NCBI GenBank assembly: GCA_002378975.1
Contig: DFST01000042.1
Span: 4,370 to 13,662 of the forward strand
Origin: Chitinophagaceae bacterium UBA3430
GTDB lineage: Bacteria; Bacteroidota; Bacteroidia; Chitinophagales; Chitinophagaceae
DNA length: 9,293 nt
Reading direction: 5' to 3'
The number at the start of each line of letters is the position of its first letter. Within the stretch, counting starts at the first letter, position 1. Of this stretch, positions 7,449 through 9,293 are shown in pieces. The notes beneath the pieces are model-generated. The model saw only the letters and a list, made by a program, of their open reading frames with translations. It searched no databases and had not been told where the DNA came from. A program made the position numbers and the translations under genes.

Positions 7449-7910
7449 TTATTCTTTTTCTCCATTCAGGAAATTCGTATCAATCTCATCATTGATCACA
7501 AATACCCCCCGGGGAAAATAAGTTTTCATTTTGCGTATATAGGCTTCGGCTTCCTCCTTCAACTTGAAATTGCCTGCTTTGAGTTTGTAGTAGGGCGACT
7601 GGTGCCAGAGGTAAGCTTTCAATTCTGGAAATTTCCCATAGATCAAGGCTTTGGCATCTAAGGCCTCCTGCCGCTGTTTGGTATTCATGATCAGGATGCG
7701 AAATCCGGCCGCCGACCGACGAGCCGTACGCGTCGTATACTCATTTACTTCGATCTGCTTCTGTACCAGCTTGTCCAATCGCGGATCTTTTATAACACGT
7801 AAGGTTCCGGTGTCGCTGCTTCGCGTATACGAACTATCCTGCCCCTGCAGCTGAGTGGTGGTCAAGTTGACCATTAGAAATAACAGAAAAAAATAAATCG
7901 AATTCTTCAT
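7449..7910 (-). CDS. Secreted SPOR-domain protein
   Basis: A 153-residue protein with an N-terminal signal peptide (Lys2, hydrophobic core about 5-16, probable cleavage near residues 21-24, QLQGQ). No lipobox Cys is present. After a charged linker (25-65) a SPOR-like domain spans about 69-145: it opens GFRILIMN, continues with QEALDAK and FPELKAYL, then PYYKLKAGNFK and EEAEAYIRKM, and ends FPRGVFVIND. SPOR domains bind denuded glycan strands of peptidoglycan, and Bacteroidota carry many small secreted versions of this pattern. The protein should therefore be periplasmic and wall-associated. It sits between the short ALDH-like gene (2-nt gap) and the M20 gene (6-nt gap), so it is co-transcribed with metabolic genes, for which I see no clear functional reason. 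No Shine-Dalgarno sequence precedes the ATG. The SPOR assignment is by pattern and moderately sure. Confidence 0.82.
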   Translation of the reverse strand: MKNSIYFFLLFLMVNLTTTQLQGQDSSYTRSSDTGTLRVIKDPRLDKLVQKQIEVNEYTTRTARRSAAGFRILIMNTKQRQEALDAKALIYGKFPELKAYLWHQSPYYKLKAGNFKLKEEAEAYIRKMKTYFPRGVFVINDEIDTNFLNGEKE

Positions 7911-7912
7911 GG

Positions 7913-8800
7913 TTAATAGGCAGCGCCGGATCCGGCAATGTTTTCAATCGGGTGCCAAGTGGTTTTGATCTCTTGCAGGTCCAATATCCGGTAAGGCGAT
8001 AATGGATCCGCTGTTTTAGACCGGATCACCCGTTTCAAGTTGGTGGTGGCTTCTTGCTCTGTGCTTTTCAGCATAGCGTCTGAAAGCGGATCCAGCACTA
8101 GCGCATTCACATCGTAATGTCCGCTCATCCAGGGCAACAATTCCGCAACCTTACCGGTTAAAATATTTACTACGCCACCCGGCAAATCGGAAGTCGCCAG
8201 TGCTTCGGCCAAAGTGATGGAAGCCAAGGGGTTTTCCGAATTGGCCACGATCACGCAGGTGTTGCCACCGGCCAGCGCCGGAGCCATGGTTTGGATCAAT
8301 CCCATCAGGGCATTGGTTTGTGAGGCGATTATGCCCACTACACCCGTCGGCTCGGGTACGGAAAAATTGAAATGCGAACTGGCGACGGGATTGACTGCAC
8401 TGAATAATTGCTGATACTTATCGCACCAGCCCGCATAATGGATCAAGGTGTCGATGCAGGCATCCACTTCTTTTTTTGCTTCGCGCAAGGTGCTGCCTGT
8501 ATGCAGCAACTCGTCGGTGAATTCCGTTCTCCGCGATTCCATCACCTCGGCCATGCGGTAGAGAATCTGCCCGCGATTATAGGCGGTTCGTCCACTCCAG
8601 CCACCAAAAGCAGCCCGCGCGGCGGAGACGGCGTCGCGTAAGTCTTTTCGGGAGGAAAGACAAGCATTGGCAATGGATTTGCCAGCTGAATTCTTCACCA
8701 CATAATATCTGCCCGATTCAGTACGCGGGAATTGTCCACCGATGTAAAGCTTATAGGTCTTTAGTACGGAGAGTCGAGAGGTAGATTGAGTATTTGCCAT
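7913..8800 (-). CDS. Short aldehyde-dehydrogenase-like protein lacking the catalytic domain
   Basis: A 295-residue protein resembling only the N-terminal, nucleotide-binding half of an ALDH. Matching blocks are KLYIGGQFPRTESGR (17-31), PEPTGVVGII (149-158), APALAGGNT (173-181) and TSDLPGGVVNILTG (203-216). Key residues are missing: the catalytic Asn of the PWN motif aligns with Thr162 (ALDH PWNF is SQTN here), the Lys of VMKVAEQ aligns with Val185, the GSTxxG cofactor turn is absent, and the sequence ends before the Glu and Cys nucleophile would occur. It is probably not an enzyme alone. The ATG at 8800 lies 10 nt after the stop of the catalytic ALDH gene, with a weak GGAAAG upstream; an open extension to 8905 adds residues with no ALDH similarity. 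The reading frame is intact, and I recall a similar full-plus-short ALDH pair in Actinobacteria, so it looks like a conserved pseudoenzyme and not decay. Confidence 0.83.
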   Translation of the reverse strand: MANTQSTSRLSVLKTYKLYIGGQFPRTESGRYYVVKNSAGKSIANACLSSRKDLRDAVSAARAAFGGWSGRTAYNRGQILYRMAEVMESRRTEFTDELLHTGSTLREAKKEVDACIDTLIHYAGWCDKYQQLFSAVNPVASSHFNFSVPEPTGVVGIIASQTNALMGLIQTMAPALAGGNTCVIVANSENPLASITLAEALATSDLPGGVVNILTGKVAELLPWMSGHYDVNALVLDPLSDAMLKSTEQEATTNLKRVIRSKTADPLSPYRILDLQEIKTTWHPIENIAGSGAAY

Positions 8801-8810
8801 GACTTTCCGT

Positions 8811-9293
8811 TTATGCATTAATGTTAAGATAGGGGAGAAGGCCATGCAATCCGCCTTCCCGACCGAAGCCACTTTCCTTGTACCCGCCGAAAGGAGAGGC
8901 CGCATCGAACTTGTTAAAAGTATTCGCCCAAATCACGCCGGCACGCAGGCGACGCGTCATATTAAAAATGCGCGAACCTTTGTCGGTCCACACACCGGCA
9001 CTGAGGCCGAAGGGTGTATTGTTCGCTTTTTCGATCACTTCGTCATCGGTGCGGAAGGTGAGTATGGCCAAAACCGGACCAAAGATCTCTTCCTGCACAA
9101 TGCGATTGCTCTGCGCCACGTCGGTGAACAATGTAGGCGGACACCAAAATCCTTTCTTGGGCAGACGGCAGACAGGTTGATAGATATCCGATCCTTCTTT
9201 CTTTCCGATCTGAATGTATTTCAGGATAGTTTCCAACTGACTCTTTGAGTTGATGGCACCGATGTCGGTGTTCTTATCCATCGGATCGCCAAC
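8811..9293 (-). CDS. Aldehyde dehydrogenase, C-terminal part only
   Basis: 160 residues of an NAD(P)-dependent aldehyde dehydrogenase, cut by the right edge; the fragment starts within the usual VGDPMD...TDIGAI block. It also shows QEEIFGPV, whose Glu binds the nicotinamide ribose, then NTPFGLSAGVWT, ANTFNKFD and the closing PFGGYKESGFGREGG block followed by LPYL. The catalytic Cys and general-base Glu lie upstream, outside the window. The substrate cannot be told. It is the first gene in view of the operon that continues with the short ALDH-like protein, and the two products probably act together. The C-terminal wording resembles ALDHs that I recall lying near deoC (deoxyribose-phosphate aldolase) in Actinobacteria, which would point to acetaldehyde oxidation, but deoC is not visible here. 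Confidence 0.93.
   Translation of the reverse strand, partial: VGDPMDKNTDIGAINSKSQLETILKYIQIGKKEGSDIYQPVCRLPKKGFWCPPTLFTDVAQSNRIVQEEIFGPVLAILTFRTDDEVIEKANNTPFGLSAGVWTDKGSRIFNMTRRLRAGVIWANTFNKFDAASPFGGYKESGFGREGGLHGLLPYLNINA

Noticed and set aside
7913..8800. Short ALDH-like gene as a truncated pseudogene
   Set aside because: The frame is intact, gene spacing on both sides is tight (10 and 2 nt), and the altered motif positions sit among well-kept fold blocks. This fits a maintained non-catalytic subunit better than recent decay.
1..9293. Phage, defence, CRISPR, transposon or biosynthetic cluster
   Set aside because: No repeats with spacers, no integrase or transposase, no toxin-antitoxin pair and no synthase modules are visible; all genes are metabolic or envelope genes on one strand with similar composition.

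Overview
The window looks like a compact stretch of a Bacteroidota chromosome, perhaps a Saprospiria or Chitinophagia relative. That placement rests on protein style and not on a marker gene: the family of the FAD oxidoreductase with its AGIINPITGRR block, a MaeB-type malic enzyme, a small SPOR-domain secreted protein, the general lack of Shine-Dalgarno sequences, and TAnnTTTG-like hexamers just upstream of sucD and maeB. Every gene I can support is on the minus strand, so transcription runs from the right edge to the left edge. Non-coding space is very small, and no stretch over 300 bases lacks a gene. I see no tRNA, rRNA, CRISPR array, insertion sequence or long repeat.

Right part (6258-9293, read right to left): the C-terminal end of a catalytic aldehyde dehydrogenase, then a short ALDH-like protein that lacks the catalytic half, then a secreted SPOR-domain protein, then an M20 amidohydrolase. 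Gaps are 10, 2 and 6 nt, so this is very probably one operon. The two ALDH genes look like a two-gene version of the ALDH16 architecture, an active ALDH domain followed by a truncated inactive one.

Middle part (1380-6205): maeB (malic enzyme with a phosphotransacetylase-like domain), an MlaE-type lipid-transport permease, a membrane-anchored transglutaminase-like protein, and an MlaF-type ATPase. Gaps are 1 nt and 8 nt, followed by a 4-nt stop/start overlap, so these four genes are probably co-transcribed and translationally coupled. The transglutaminase-like gene sits between the two core subunits of the lipid transporter, which is the most unusual arrangement here. No MCE/MlaD substrate-binding gene is present.

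Left part (1-1316): sucD (succinyl-CoA synthetase alpha subunit, TCA cycle), apparently with its own short leader and ended by a clear intrinsic terminator, then the N-terminal 130 codons of an FAD-dependent oxidoreductase cut by the left edge. The beta subunit sucC is not in the window.

Most of the window is ordinary central metabolism and envelope maintenance. I do not see a defence system, phage or biosynthetic cluster. The points worth a second look are the transglutaminase inside the mla-like operon, the split ALDH16-like pair, and a basic, Trp-containing tail on MaeB.
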